Positions 22,908 to 34,178 of a stretch of DNA of 64,000 bases are shown here, one piece after another. Below the pieces are notes generated by a model. The model saw only the letters and a program-made list of their open reading frames with translations. It did not search any database and had not been told where the DNA came from. The stretch is taken from NCBI GenBank assembly GCA_947044365.1, contig OX345636.1, forward strand, positions 28,810,466-28,874,465, read 5' to 3'. How positions within the stretch are numbered: position 1 is the first letter of the stretch; each line of letters opens with the position of its first letter. The DNA comes from Petrosia ficiformis. Lineage: Eukaryota; Porifera; Demospongiae; Haplosclerida; Petrosiidae. Made by a program: the position numbers and the translations under genes.

Positions 22908-24293
22908 CCGTGGCGCTCAAAACAGTTCGGACACCCGCATAATTTACATTGCAATTAATGGTAAACCACAAATCTAAAGCGCTAAAAAACATAGACTAAT
23001 CAAAAATGTACAGCTGGTTTATTGCATTCAAACTAACCACATGGCTTTATTGTTTACACAAGAGCTATTGAAAACACTCTTTGAAGTCTGAAGTTCCCAG
23101 AATAATGCCAAGAGGAAAACCTACATCTGAATTTACCAAAGGTAGAATTATTGGATTGAGTCAATCAAATAAATCAAAAATATGCAAAGAGTACAGTAAA
23201 TGATATTATTAAAACATATAAAAATACTGGCACATGTAAAAATAAAAAAAGACCAGGCCGTCCTAAACTATCTAGTTCTAGACAGGACAGGAAATTAGTA
23301 TTGAATTCTCTTCGAGACAGGTGGCTCACATCACCAATCTTAAAAAATATATGGAGAAATGAGACAGGTGTTGTTGCATCAACATCAACAGTTAAGCGCA
23401 GGCTGATTACAGCAGGGTTAAATGGAAGAATTGCCAGGAGGAAGCCCTTACTTCTGCCACGCCACAAAATTACTCGTTTAGAGTGGGCTAAGGCTCATGC
23501 ACAGTGGACTGATGATATGTGGAAGAGAGTAGTATGGTCAGATGAGTCCAAATTCAACATTTTTAAGAGTGATGGAAGAACATATATTATCTACAAGTTT
23601 TAGAAGATGGTATGATTCCATCAGCTTGGGCTGCTCGAGGGTTGGACTTCATTTTTATGCATGACAACGCTCCATGTCATCGAGCCAATATTGTATCAGA
23701 GTGGTTAAGTGAACAAGATATTGAAGTTACAGCATGGCCTCCTCAATCACCTGATTTGAACCCAATCGAGAACTTATGGGACTACATTGAGCGTCAAGTA
23801 GATAAATTACCATCAACCACAAAAGATCTTTGGAAAAACCTGAAGAGTGTTTGGGATGTCATTCCATCAGCAGTTATAGAGAACCTTGTTTGTTCAATGC
23901 CAAGAAGAGTTACTGAAGTGATAAAAGCAAAGGGGTGTCATACAAAATACTAGAGAATTTATACCTATTTAACTATAATAAATTATTATACATTTTATAT
24001 ACATCACATATTCTTTTCCTTCATAGCGTCTCACACACACTATAACAACAATTATTGTTATTATAAATAACAATAACCAGAATTAATAATATTTAGGCAT
24101 CCATCTATGGTAAATTTATATTTCTGTATCTCTGTAGCACTTACCTAACAATCCAGCAATATTTTCTCACTTCTTTTTAAAAAAACACTGTGATTTTGTG
24201 GTGACTCTGTGAAACCTTACAACTTTATAAATTACTAATAATTAGTTATTAATTATTTCTGCGTGGGTGTCCGAATTCTTTTGAGCGCCACTG
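22908..24293. mobile_element. Tc1-family element (TIRs, TA duplication), 1386 bp
   Basis: Ends CCGTGGCGCTCAAAACAGTT (22908) and, inverted, CAGTGGCGCTCAAAAGAATT (from 24293) continue alike through TTCGGACACCC. TA flanks both ends (22906-22907, 24294-24295). It carries one transposase pseudogene on the plus strand and is inserted into the minus-strand Tnp2-like gene. Confidence 0.92.
23105..23953 (+). pseudogene. Tc1-type transposase, internally deleted
   Basis: Starts MPRGKPTSEFTKGRIIGLSQ, frame-breaks near 23185, and continues as KRPGRPKLSSSRQDRKLVLN in the DNA-binding half. The first catalytic Asp lies in VVWSDESKFNIFKSDGR (about 23530-23580). Between about 23582 and 23605 roughly 60 codons normally found in Tc1 are missing. 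Coding resumes as SAWAARGLDFIFMHDNAPCH (second Asp), and PPQSPDLNPIENLWDYIE supplies the third acidic residue. The spacing is D34E, the Tc1 signature. The protein would cut and paste at TA sites if intact; this copy is not functional. Confidence 0.92.
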
Positions 24294-24419
24294 TATTACC
24301 AACTGGAAGAAACACAATGTCAGTGTAGTTTTGGTTGAAGGCATGGATATGTGGTGCAGTGGCATTTGTAATAGTGTCCATGGGTAAGAAGTTATCAATA
24401 GTTTTACAAAGCTCTTTAA

Positions 24420-26981
24420 CTCGTTGCGTGCCACGCGCCTATATATAGGCGCGTTATTAAATTAAATTGTATTATTGACCACGCCTATATATAGTAACAG
24501 GAGGAAACCACAGTTTATACAAGAAGTAACCACATTGTAGAAACTCGTTCAAGTGTGAAAAATATATAAGCATCTGTAATATGGCTTTTTCAACCTCTGA
24601 TGTATTGCAAATGATTGATGATTGGAGGTCTGATGATGAAGAAGACATTTTTGAAGATCCAGAGTTCCAGCTGCCAAGGGAAGATGAGAGTGAGGAGGAA
24701 TTAACAGATGAAGAGACTACTAACAATGAGAATTATATAGGTATAATATACATAAATGTAAAAAATAAATAATTACTACAATAAAATATCAAATAATATT
24801 ACATAATGATTATAACAGATGAAGGAGAAGAATTAACTGACAATGGAGTGGAAAGTGAAGTGACAGAATTAGGATTACAGGAAGAAACCAGTAGTGATAA
24901 AGCAAGTAGAAGTGATGTAGTATCTAATAGAAGAAAAAGAGTATATAGGAGACAGGGAAACCAAGAAAGGAAAAGAGCTCATATAGTAAACACAAAAACC
25001 AGTACATTACCTTGGACAGAAGTAAAGGCAGAGGAAGATTTTGAATCCTTCAGGTTCAATTTCATCGGTGAGCCACAGGGACCAGCACAAATATTACCAC
25101 CAAATGTAACGCCTCTAGATGTTGTCTCGAAGTTTTTTGATGATGAAATAATTAGCCTTTTAGTAGAGGAGACAAACAGGTAAAACAAAAGCACACACAT
25201 ACAGATACATACGGGTCATTGTTACAAATATTTCTTATTTACCTCCAAAGGTATATGTCTATGAAAAACGAGAGATTGAGGATAGCAGGAAAACTTGGAC
25301 CATCTTCTAGACTAGGCAAATGGTCACCAGTCAGTATACTAGAAATGAAAGGATTTTTAGGTATTATTATCAATATGGGAATAATTAATCTACCTGAAAT
25401 TTCTGATTACTGGAAGTTATCTTGGGAATCCAATATCCCTTTTTTCAGCAGAGTAATGCCACGAAATCGTTTCCAAGACATATTCTATGGTCTTCATGTT
25501 AGTCATAGTGAAGCAATTACTGTTACGAAATTGGACAAACTAAAAATGTTTCTAACAAAACTCGTTCCTAAAATTAGACAACACTATTCTCCATCTCGTC
25601 ATATTAGCATAGATGAGACAATGATTGGCTTTCGAGGAAGGTTTGGTTCAAGACAATATATGCCTCAGAAACCCACAAAATGGGGTATCAAAGCCTTTAC
25701 AATGGCAGACAGCGCAAATGGCTACCTCCTTGATACAATAATATACACTGGAGCTGACACTTTAGGAAATGAGAATAGCTACAGTACATTCCCTAAACCA
25801 GCACAAGTGGTTTTACATCTCGCCCGTCCCTACCTAAATAAAGGTTATCATATTGTAACAGACCGTTATTATTCCAGTGTCCCACTAACCTTGGAGTTGG
25901 AAAAAAATCTAACATCATACACTGCCACAATAGTGAAAAATCGAATAGATTTACCAGATCCTATTCGAGATAAAGGATTCAAACTCAAATCTGGTGAATT
26001 CAAGGCATATCGCTGTGAAAATGTTTTAGTGACAGCATGGAGACCTGAAAAAAAAAATAAAATAATTTACATGATTTCAACTGAAGCAAATTTTAGGGTC
26101 ATTACCATCAGTAAAACAAATTCATCAGATCCAGTTATTAAACCCCGAAGTTATAGATATTTACAACCAAACAATGAATGGTGTTGACCTTGCTGATCAG
26201 CTGACAGTATCTTATGGATTTGTCCGCAAGTCCTGTAAATGGTGGCGTAAGGTTTTTTTTTGGCTGTTTGAAGTAACAATTATAAATAGCTACATTTTGT
26301 ACAAAGCAACTGACCCCAGAATCTCCCATGTTCAATTTAGAAGAGTTCTTGTTGACCAATTAACGAGGGACTACATCCAACAATCTGTTCGCAGACCTCT
26401 AGTAGGAAGACCCCGTTCTTCATTAGAGAATCAGCCAGAAAGATTAGATTCAAGAAAGCATTTCCTAGCTAAAAGAACATTAAAAGAGCAGTATGAATGC
26501 ATACTTTGTAGCAAATCCACCAAGAGAAAGAGAACCCTTTACCATTGTAAAACATGCAAGGACCATCCCCCTTTATGCCCTATCCCTTGCTTTGAGAAGT
26601 ACCACACACAATAGATAAGCTGCCATATCATATATAAGTTACTCTCTAGTTACTAAACTGTACATTTACATTATTTCTTTAGTTTAATGTTTAAAATTAA
26701 CAAATACACAATGAATTACAACAATACTATGAATTTTTCAAAGATTACTTACCTCGTAGCAGAATATCTCTCTTCATATCGATAGCTGAAGTGATACAAC
26801 AAATCTCCATGTTTCTCACAGGTTTATCAAACGTCAGAGAGTAGGAAAATGGCCTTACAATACGTTACAGACTTAGAAAATGCCCGCAAAAGTTGACCTT
26901 TCTTTCTGACCACAGAAATTAATTTGGTATTGGGGAAATTTCCCCACAAAAATTAATTAATTTTTTATGGCACGCAAAGAG
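24420..26981. mobile_element. piggyBac element with TTAA duplication, 2.56 kb
   Basis: Flanked by TTAA at 24416-24419 and 26982-26985. Terminal inverted repeats CTCGTTGCGTGCCA (24420-24433) and, inverted, CTCTTTGCGTGCCA (26968-26981) match at 13 of 14 positions. The element encodes one transposase on the plus strand. It interrupts a coding exon of the Tnp2-like pseudogene: the codons on both sides join in frame when one TTAA and the element are removed. Confidence 0.96.
24581..26614 (+). pseudogene. piggyBac transposase (one frame break)
   Basis: Exons 24581-24740, 24819-25179 and 25251-26614 with GT-AG introns of 78 and 71 bp; ATG at 24581. An acidic N-terminus (WRSDDEEDIFEDPEF) leads into the DDE_Tnp_1_7 fold. 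The three catalytic Asp are in HISIDETMIGFRGR (about 25597), YHIVTDRYYSSVPL (about 25846) and NGVDLADQL (about 26175). The C-terminus is a Cys-rich finger (CILCSKSTKRKR, then HCKTCKDHPPLCPIPCFEKY), as in other piggyBac proteins. It excises precisely at TTAA when intact. A one-base change in the CCCC run at about 26144-26147 puts the third Asp and finger out of frame, so the copy is probably inactive; otherwise it is well preserved. Confidence 0.95.
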
Positions 26982-29042
26982 TTAATAGCAGCCACAAGAA
27001 CAATTATTTTGTTGGAACAAGTTGGGTTATGAAGAATATTAATCAAGTATAATACTTCACCAAACTTTATCTTGTCATGCCATCCATATGCGATGGTATA
27101 ACTATTTCTCTTTTTTGGGGCTGTATGCATCTCTGCTGAATGTATGCGTATACGAGTGTAAACAATGAACTGTGTACAGGTACAGTTGATGAAATTGTGC
27201 AACCTTTTGATATGGGTACTATCAAGCTGATGTTTTCGTTTACACCCTATAACATGAATATTTCCTTCAATACAGGTTTCATTGGCTCTATCTAGTTTAC
27301 CACAAAGGCATCTATACAAATTATCTTCTGTAGTTGTAGGCATTATGTATTTAGTAGCATATAAAGGTAGAACCTGTAATATATGAACAGCATGTGCAAC
27401 TTGTGTACCTATACTTTGTGTCCCTTTGATCAGATACAACAATTGTCCATTCAATGTTTCAAATCCAAAGCAGGAAGTAACAAAGAGAGGTCCAAGGTTT
27501 CGCACAACTGCTGGTAAGTGTAGCAGACAATGTAAATTGGCAGACATATACCTCTGGTCATAATAGTGTTCAAATTTATAGCAGTAGTGCTGTATTAGTT
27601 TTTCTGCATAGTGTAAGCTTTCACTACTAATTGATGTGCTTAAGATAAATATAGCTTGCACGAGCAATATATGGTGACAAAGGTAGTCTATTGGAAATAT
27701 ATCATGCATTATTGGTATAGAATAAAATATTAGCCAATTTCTGTATTCAGAAGCTTTCCAATAGTTTCTATGCTTGCTAATGCTTCGCGGTGCTCTTGTT
27801 ATAAAATTAGGTGGCTTTATTTTTGCTAGGTTTTCATCAACCATAACCCTAAAACCATCTTTGTTACTCCCAGCAGTACACAATGCATGTAATCTACAAC
27901 TGTACATTTCACAATGTCATAATTTGGCAGTGTTGCCAGTTGTTACTGCTTTTATTGCGTCATTTAATATATGAGTATGAGATCGTGGTGGTCCCATTGG
28001 AGAGCTACACTGATACGGAAATACACGTACACTACCACCACGAGTTGTAGCAACTCTTTGTCCACTCTGTAAACAATGGGTACAACCATATTCACCATTA
28101 TATTGGATCATATTAAGAACAGCCTTTGCTGGTAAATCAAATGACAAGCCAATAGTATACCTTTGCTAATGAATGTTCTAGCAATATCGGGAGAAGTTAC
28201 CTCAATTCCTTGGCTGTATATGGTTTTTAAACTGTTAGTGGTTGCAAAAAATTCAACATATAATGGTTTCTCTTCACCAAACCATAACCCACATAGAACA
28301 GTATTTTCTTTAAGATTACGCTTAGAAAGGTAATTCATTTATCCGGAGATATATGGGCCACAAGCTAACATTAGATGATTTGAACACAGATATACCATCA
28401 GTATTAAGGATGAAAGAAATGTTTTTAGGGGATGACAAATAACCTGAAGGTTTCACGTGGTCTTAAATTGTTTTTTCTTCTCTGAAACCGATATTGCAAG
28501 TCATTGTAGAAACCCTTTCTGGCAAACATTTTTGAATTTGCTGAGCAATAGGTATTTTGAGGAAATATGAAGGAGTGCATGTGGTATTAAATACTTGCAT
28601 ACATGCATTATTTGGACATTGAGTGACATTTCCACTCTCCAATGATAACAAGCACTTAGGGCAGTAATAATGGTACTTTATAGTTGAAATAATTCTGAAA
28701 TCGATACAAAGATTGTAGGCTAGGAATATCTATTAAGCAATGTAGGTTGATTAATGTAAGCAAATCTGTTAGTGCAGCACTACTAAGACGATGTGTAATA
28801 GCGAATGTCATGATCAATATCATGCTTGCTGCTAGTGTAATGCGAGCATTGGGATATAGTGGTTTTTCATTGGGATTAGATGCACTTGCAGTGAAAGCTA
28901 CTTCAACAGTTTCCAGCTCTAACTGAATAGAGTCATCGATGCATCTCTCATCATTGAAGTTGTCTTCACAATCACCATCACCATTAACATCATCATCAAC
29001 ATCCAAATGGTTTCCATCGTCTTCACTATAATTATCAGGTAT

Positions 29043-29255
29043 CTATAGCATTATTATATAATAATTATTATTATGTACCATAGATATATATATATATATT
29101 ATATACATATATATTATATATATATATTATATATATATATATAATTATAATATTATAATTATTATAATTTATACATACTGCACAATAAAAATATAATTTA
29201 GCTTCAGTTATTATAGCTATCACAACATGAACAATGAATGAAATTACAATTGCAC
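29043..29255. repeat. TA microsatellite inside the Tnp2-like gene's first intron
   Basis: Long alternating TA tract (about 29080-29165) with small palindromic ATATAT blocks. It expands an intron that in neighbouring genes is under 80 bp. Confidence 0.7.
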
Positions 29256-29435
29256 CTCTGGAGTAGCTGCCTCTTTAGACCGAATGATACCTGAGCTTCT
29301 GTGAGGATGTTTAGCTTGCTTTACGTCTCTCTCTCCAAACACTCTGGTGGCAGGTATACACTGCTGTAGAACCATAGGCTCTTCAGTTATATCAACAGCA
29401 AGATTGATCGTTAGTTCACTTTCAGATTGCGCCAT

Positions 29436-29566
29436 TTTACTAACTCATTAACAGACTAACAGTAACTGGCTCAAGTATACTTACTGTTTAAATGCTAGCA
29501 GCTGGCAAACAGTTTTAAGCGGGTCACTTAAACAGCCGCATTTTCAAAAAGAAGATCTTTCTGCAG
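29436..29566. promoter_or_regulatory. Probable divergent promoter region
   Basis: 131 bp between the minus-strand first exon (ATG at 29435) and the plus-strand first exon (ATG at 29567). Both are well-formed first exons with clean donors, so a shared bidirectional promoter is likely. No core motif could be assigned by eye. Confidence 0.35.
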
Positions 29567-30890
29567 ATGGGTGAATATTTGCTGGTCCATTACGGTGAAG
29601 ACGATAGCGTCTCCGTTCTAAAAAGCAACAGCAAGCAAATACGAGAGTATAGCAGAAACTTTGTGAAAGTGAAGTGGCCAAGACTGGGCGTGTTTGGTGG
29701 GACCATTCTTGAAAAGTCAGGTGAGTGTAAAAAGCACTTGAAAGGCCAGCCTTCTTTATTTGAATATCTACTTCACTGTGTAAACTCATAGATAACAGTA
29801 AATATTTACTTTACTATGTAAACTAATAGATAACAAGAAGGAACTGGATGAAAAAGCCAAGTGTATGTCCATTTCCAAAGCTCAGTCCAGTAGGACCAGT
29901 ACACAAGACAAGACTGAAGGTGCTTATGCATATATTATATATACTTCATTGACTACGTTGTGCACGGTGCTTAAAAAGATTAGAAAAAGCAAAGAAAAGC
30001 TTCCTTCTGGTAAAGGTAATTCAAATTATTATATATAAATTGATTAGTCATCACTCTATCTTTGTGATGCTAAGGATCCAGATTGAAAACAAAAAGTACA
30101 CCTACACTCTCGAGCCCAAAGGTCAATACACTATTTACCATAACAGCACATGTAATTGTATAACTGACCTTATAATTAATTGTAGCTAAATCTACTAAGG
30201 CGGCTAATCTACTAATTTGGCCGCACAACAGTTATTTCATAATACAGAAATAGAATTGCTAAAAAAAGAAATAGCTGCATTGCAAAGCAAACTAACCAAA
30301 CAGGTGTATATATATATATACATACATATACTTTATGTAATTATTCTCATTTCCATGCATGATAAATATAGTCTTCCTGTTCAACTGCTATATTTGATGG
30401 TGACGATTATGATGATGTAATCACTGGTGATGTCAGTAGTGATGGTGATGATGCTTTTTCAAACTACGAAAATTTGAACTACAACAGTAGAACTACTAAC
30501 TAAATTAGGCCTGAAAAAATATGAACCACCACTCAAAAAATATAAACAGGTAAAATAATCGATTGAATTAATGACCAACTTGTTCTAATCATATTGGTAT
30601 GCAGACAAGCAGGTCTGTACGGAACACATCACCGATACGTAGCAATGCCTTTGATGTAAGTAAGATTCAATGATATAATTATAGTATTATGTGGAATTAC
30701 ATGTGCATGTATGCATGCACATACATGTATATTAGCCTGTTGACGAAGTACTTCCCGAAGATATTTCTCCTCTACCGGTGATTATAATACATTATTAATA
30801 TTTACATAATTTACAATTTATGATGTCTAGTATCTATCTCAGTGTAGGCAAGTCGACTATAGACGAGACAATGAATGTGAGTGCTTCAAG
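29567..30890 (+). other. Putative gene of many mini-exons, unknown function
   Basis: Exon 1 (29567-29720) reads MGEYLLVHYGEDDSVSVLKS and then VKVKWPRLGVFGGTILEKSG, ending at gtgagt. Exon 2 (29830-29919) joins in phase: DNKKELDEKAKCMSISKAQS, then RTSTQDKTE. Further splice-bounded pieces follow: EKAKKSFLLVK (about 29979), GSRLKTKSTPTLSSPK (about 30075), a coiled-coil-like IELLKKEIAALQSKLTK (about 30250-30300), an acidic FDGDDYDDVITGDVSSDGDD (about 30390-30450), TSRSVRNTSPIRSNAFD (about 30610) and PVDEVLPEDISPLP (about 30737). The pattern is a small N-terminal folded exon plus a long disordered linker. It is divergent from the Tnp2-like pseudogene and may be that element's accessory gene. A TAA in the coiled-coil exon region suggests damage. 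No C-terminal domain found. Confidence 0.4.
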
Positions 30891-30937
30891 ATTGATAATA
30901 TAATATATAATATTACTGTACATATGCAACATACTAC

Positions 30938-31249
30938 CAGGGCTCGAATTGTAAATTGCCAACAATGTATACTCAAATAATAATTTTTGAGGCACGTGTT
31001 GGGTGTAGTTTAAAGTTGAGAGCACACCCACATGTGTCGCAGTTGATGGGCATGGTCACGAAGGAATTTTAGAGTTCAAGAACTATTGAAGATGAATATA
31101 AAGTTTACTAGTCACTCTTGTCTACCTTGAAGACGTGAACTGAGAAAGAAGGCTGTATTGAAGTACAACCAACAAAGTATACTATTTGGAATTGAAGTGA
31201 GAACAAGGTATACGCCGTATACTCCCGTATACGCTCAAATCGAGCCCTG
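30938..31249. mobile_element. hAT-type MITE, copy 1, with 8-bp TSD
   Basis: 312 bp. Ends CAGGGCTCGAATTG and, inverted, CAGGGCTCGATTTG. Flanked by CATACTAC on both sides (30930-30937, 31250-31257). CAGGG ends with an 8-bp duplication are typical of hAT elements. No coding capacity. A near-identical copy is at 46162-46466. Confidence 0.93.
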
Positions 31250-31439
31250 CATACTACTGATAGAAGAAAAGGAGCATTCCAGAATCTGAAAATACAGCTG
31301 ATTGTAGAGAGAAGGTACCAGGGATGATATAGCATATATCCCTGCTGTACTTGTGAACGAACTTTGATGTGGTTGTATAACTTCCCTGCGGTTGTATAAC
31401 TGCCCTGTGGTCGGGGATATATGCCATATATACGCCCTG

Positions 31440-31500
31440 TCAGCTCTTTGATGTTTTAGTTAACTATGGTATATATATATATATATAATATATTATATAT

Positions 31501-31533
<33 letters not shown>

Positions 31534-31540
31534 TAAATTA
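31440..31540. repeat. TA microsatellite
   Basis: Alternating TA with small interruptions; apparent open frames across it are artefacts of low complexity. Confidence 0.8.
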
Positions 31541-31548
31541 TGTATATT

Positions 31549-31714
31549 ATATAGTACACCAAATTGAGTTATATACAAAATACAGGACCTGAAGTTTGTA
31601 TCCGAGGAAAATATATAGCCCGAGCTTGTGAGGGCTATATTTTTTCCGAGGATACAAACTGAGGGTCCTATATTTTGTATAATTATATTATAACTCAATT
31701 CAGTGTACTATATA
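31549..31714. repeat. Foldback (palindromic) element
   Basis: Left arm TATAGTACACCAAATTGAGT... and right arm ...ACTCAATTCAGTGTACTATA are reverse complements over about 70 bp each. Inner stems are CAGGACC/GGTCCTA, GTTTGTATCCGAGG/CCGAGGATACAAAC and TATAGCCC/GGGCTATA. It would form a long hairpin; MITE-like, with no protein. Confidence 0.85.
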
Positions 31715-31869
31715 CGATATTTAGTATGCTGCAGTCAGCACGTAAGCTATTCAGAAAGTTGAACTTCAATTATTTCACTTATTCAAATATATTTCACTTA
31801 TTCAACTTCAGAAAAAACTACAATACTACTATGATGTGCATGTGTTTGTGATAATTGCACAGTGGTCAG

Positions 31870-31959
31870 ACAGGTCTATATTAAAAAAATATAGACCTCC
31901 CCTCAGGTCTATATATAATATATAGGACCCACCACATCAAAGGGATGATGTCACCATCA

Positions 31960-31999
<40 letters not shown>

Positions 32000-34178
32000 G
32001 TATGCCCAATTTAAAATGTATGGGGCTTATTATAACAATAATAATTATTATTAATTTTATTATGTACGTATATATATATATATTATCATAATAAACCTTT
32101 TCATTTAGAAGAATTCAGGAACAACGAATCAACCTAAGGAAAAGCAAGAGATATGCACATACACACATGTATACATTGTTGTAGTATGTAGCCACACCCC
32201 TTGTACAGAGGAGGAGGAAGGGTCTCATTACAAGCAGGTATGTTTGTAGAATGTAAAGACTGTTCATGTCAGGTGTTTCATATGAATCTTGCACCTCTAG
32301 TTCTCACATTTTATAAAATTGTAGATTGTAACTTGATTGCATTGCTGGAAAGTTGAGTTGTTAAAAGACAGCCATGGTTGATAACAAAAATGTACATGTA
32401 CCAAGACAGAAATACAACAAATCTTCATCGAGATTTGTGTAATAAGTGCTTTCTTTTTTTTGTAAGCAGCAATTTCATAATTTTCAAGTTAATAATTCAA
32501 CACATTATGAACATGTACAATAGCCAGTTTGTAAAACGTAATTATAATTAGACACAGAAATCTATAATAATTATAGTAACATACAGATATACAATGTACA
32601 GTACATGTACAGGCATTCCACTACTGTTTGGTGTAGTTAGTTATTGTACAAGAATAAAATAAATAAGGATATAGGGGTATTAAAACTGAAAAACACAGAA
32701 ACAAGATTAGGATAGTACCTTAGCAACGAAATTACACACCACTTCCACCCTACATACATGTATATAAGTACTGTATAGCTAGGTTTTTGCAAGTCTGCTT
32801 TTCGTTAACATGTTATTTGCTAGAAACTAACATGTAAGATTCATGTTAAACACAAAGATCATAGATACATGTAGATGGTGAGAGAGAAATAAAATGAGTC
32901 GCAAATTTTACATACACTGATAGATCCTTCTTAAAGACTTTGACTATTTAGAATATTAATATTATAACGAACAAAGTAACAATAGCAACAACTATCTCTT
33001 ACAGAAATCAACCTCTCTACAGAAATCACTTAAATAGCTAAAGTTTCCAGAATGTTCTATATCATGTGGTACACATGTGGACAGTCTAGATAATTCTAGA
33101 TACATGTAAATCCATCCCACATGGTATAATTGAATGTTCTATATCATGTGGTACACATGTGGACAGTCTAGTAGATACATGTAAATACATGGTACTAATT
33201 ATATAAATAATCATGTCAATATTACAGTCACCTGATCCAGTCTATACACATAGTTACTAGTACATACTAGTTCCTGCTGTTACATGTACTATGTGTGTAT
33301 TGTGACTGATTGTTACTTTTCTATACCAGGGTGGCTGCTTTAGTATTACTGGTTCCTGCTGTTACATGTACTATGTGTGTATTGTGACTGATTGTTACTT
33401 TTCTAAGCCAGGGTGGCTTCTTTAGTATTTTTGTTTTATGAATTTTATAACCCATTTAGCTGCTGTTTATTTGTTAATCGTTTCTAAGCCTTTTGCTAAT
33501 TTTCATGTACATGTATACACTATACAGTCCTGTTGGTTGTAGCGATTGTAGCCCTAGTGTACATTTCTTTATGTGCTACATATATACATATATACGGCCA
33601 TTAATTGACCGAACCAACCTGGAATAACAGAGATTTAATTAATGTACATACAATGTCATGTACATGTACCATGTATATATGTTACACATGCATGTACATG
33701 TACATGTACATATAAATAAATAAATATAAAATTATTAGCTGCTTTGAAAGTAACCATATAGCGATAGCCCCATGGTCCATAAAACTACAAATATTCATGT
33801 TGTACTGCACATATACTTGAACTACACGTGTACATATACAATGTACAAGGTATAAATATTCATGTGCATGTATACATGTTAGCTACATATATGTACAATG
33901 TACAAATGTTCATGTAGCTTGTACTGCATGTATGTATTTATACATGTGAGCACATAGAGTAAAAATGGAAGAATTTGCACATTATATAATTCTGAGATAA
34001 ATGATCTTGAAAAAGTAATAATTTTATCTTTAATTGTAATGTTGTTACTTTGTTTTAATCAAAAATGTACAACTACATTAGGTGAGGTAATATATGCACT
34101 GAAATGGCTTTGCTGCCACCACATCCTGTTAAATAATAACTGTTTACTGAGAGACTATTAAGAGTTAATAAATGTCAC
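31870..34178. other. Non-coding stretch with duplications and ACATGT-rich DNA
   Basis: No gene, except a mini-exon-like KNSGTTNQPKEKQE at about 32108-32150 that has a relative at about 45600. At 32187-32223 a piece GTAGCCACACCCC...GAGGAGGAAGGGTCT resembles the ends of the 52348 MITE. A 40-bp unit (GAATGTTCTATATCATGTGG...) occurs at 33051 and 33131. An 80-bp unit (CTGGTTCCTGCTGTTACATG...) occurs twice in a row at about 33268-33430. From about 33630 to 33960 the palindromic word ACATGT is extremely frequent. Confidence 0.6.

Larger units (their letters stand above)
22872..29435 (-). pseudogene. Tnp2/CACTA-like transposase pseudogene, split by Tc1 and piggyBac insertions
   Basis: First exon 29256-29435 (MAQSESELTINLAVDITEEP), a 213-bp intron containing a TA microsatellite, then exons from 29042 downward. 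Blocks in order: an acidic region; ITHRLSSAALTDLLTLINLH; YHYYCPKCLLSLES (zinc CxxC); LNTDGISVFKSSNVSLWP; ENTVLCGLWFGEEKP; GIEVTSPDIARTFISKGILL; NGEYGCTHCLQSGQ; KPPNFITRAPRSISKHRNYW; MSANLHCLLHLPAVVRNLGP; FGFETLNGQLLYLIKGTQS. This order is that of the transposase_21/Tnp2-type proteins of animal CACTA-like elements. Coding sequence resumes left of the piggyBac (ELCKTIDNFLPMDTITNATA) and ends left of the Tc1 near 22872. Frame breaks near 28331 and 28145, a TGA near 27917, a probable internal deletion near 27880-27920 and both insertions show that it is dead. Confidence 0.8.

Noticed and set aside
31456..31698. Open frame through the TA repeat
   Set aside because: Ile/Tyr runs from alternating TA DNA; it overlaps a foldback element.
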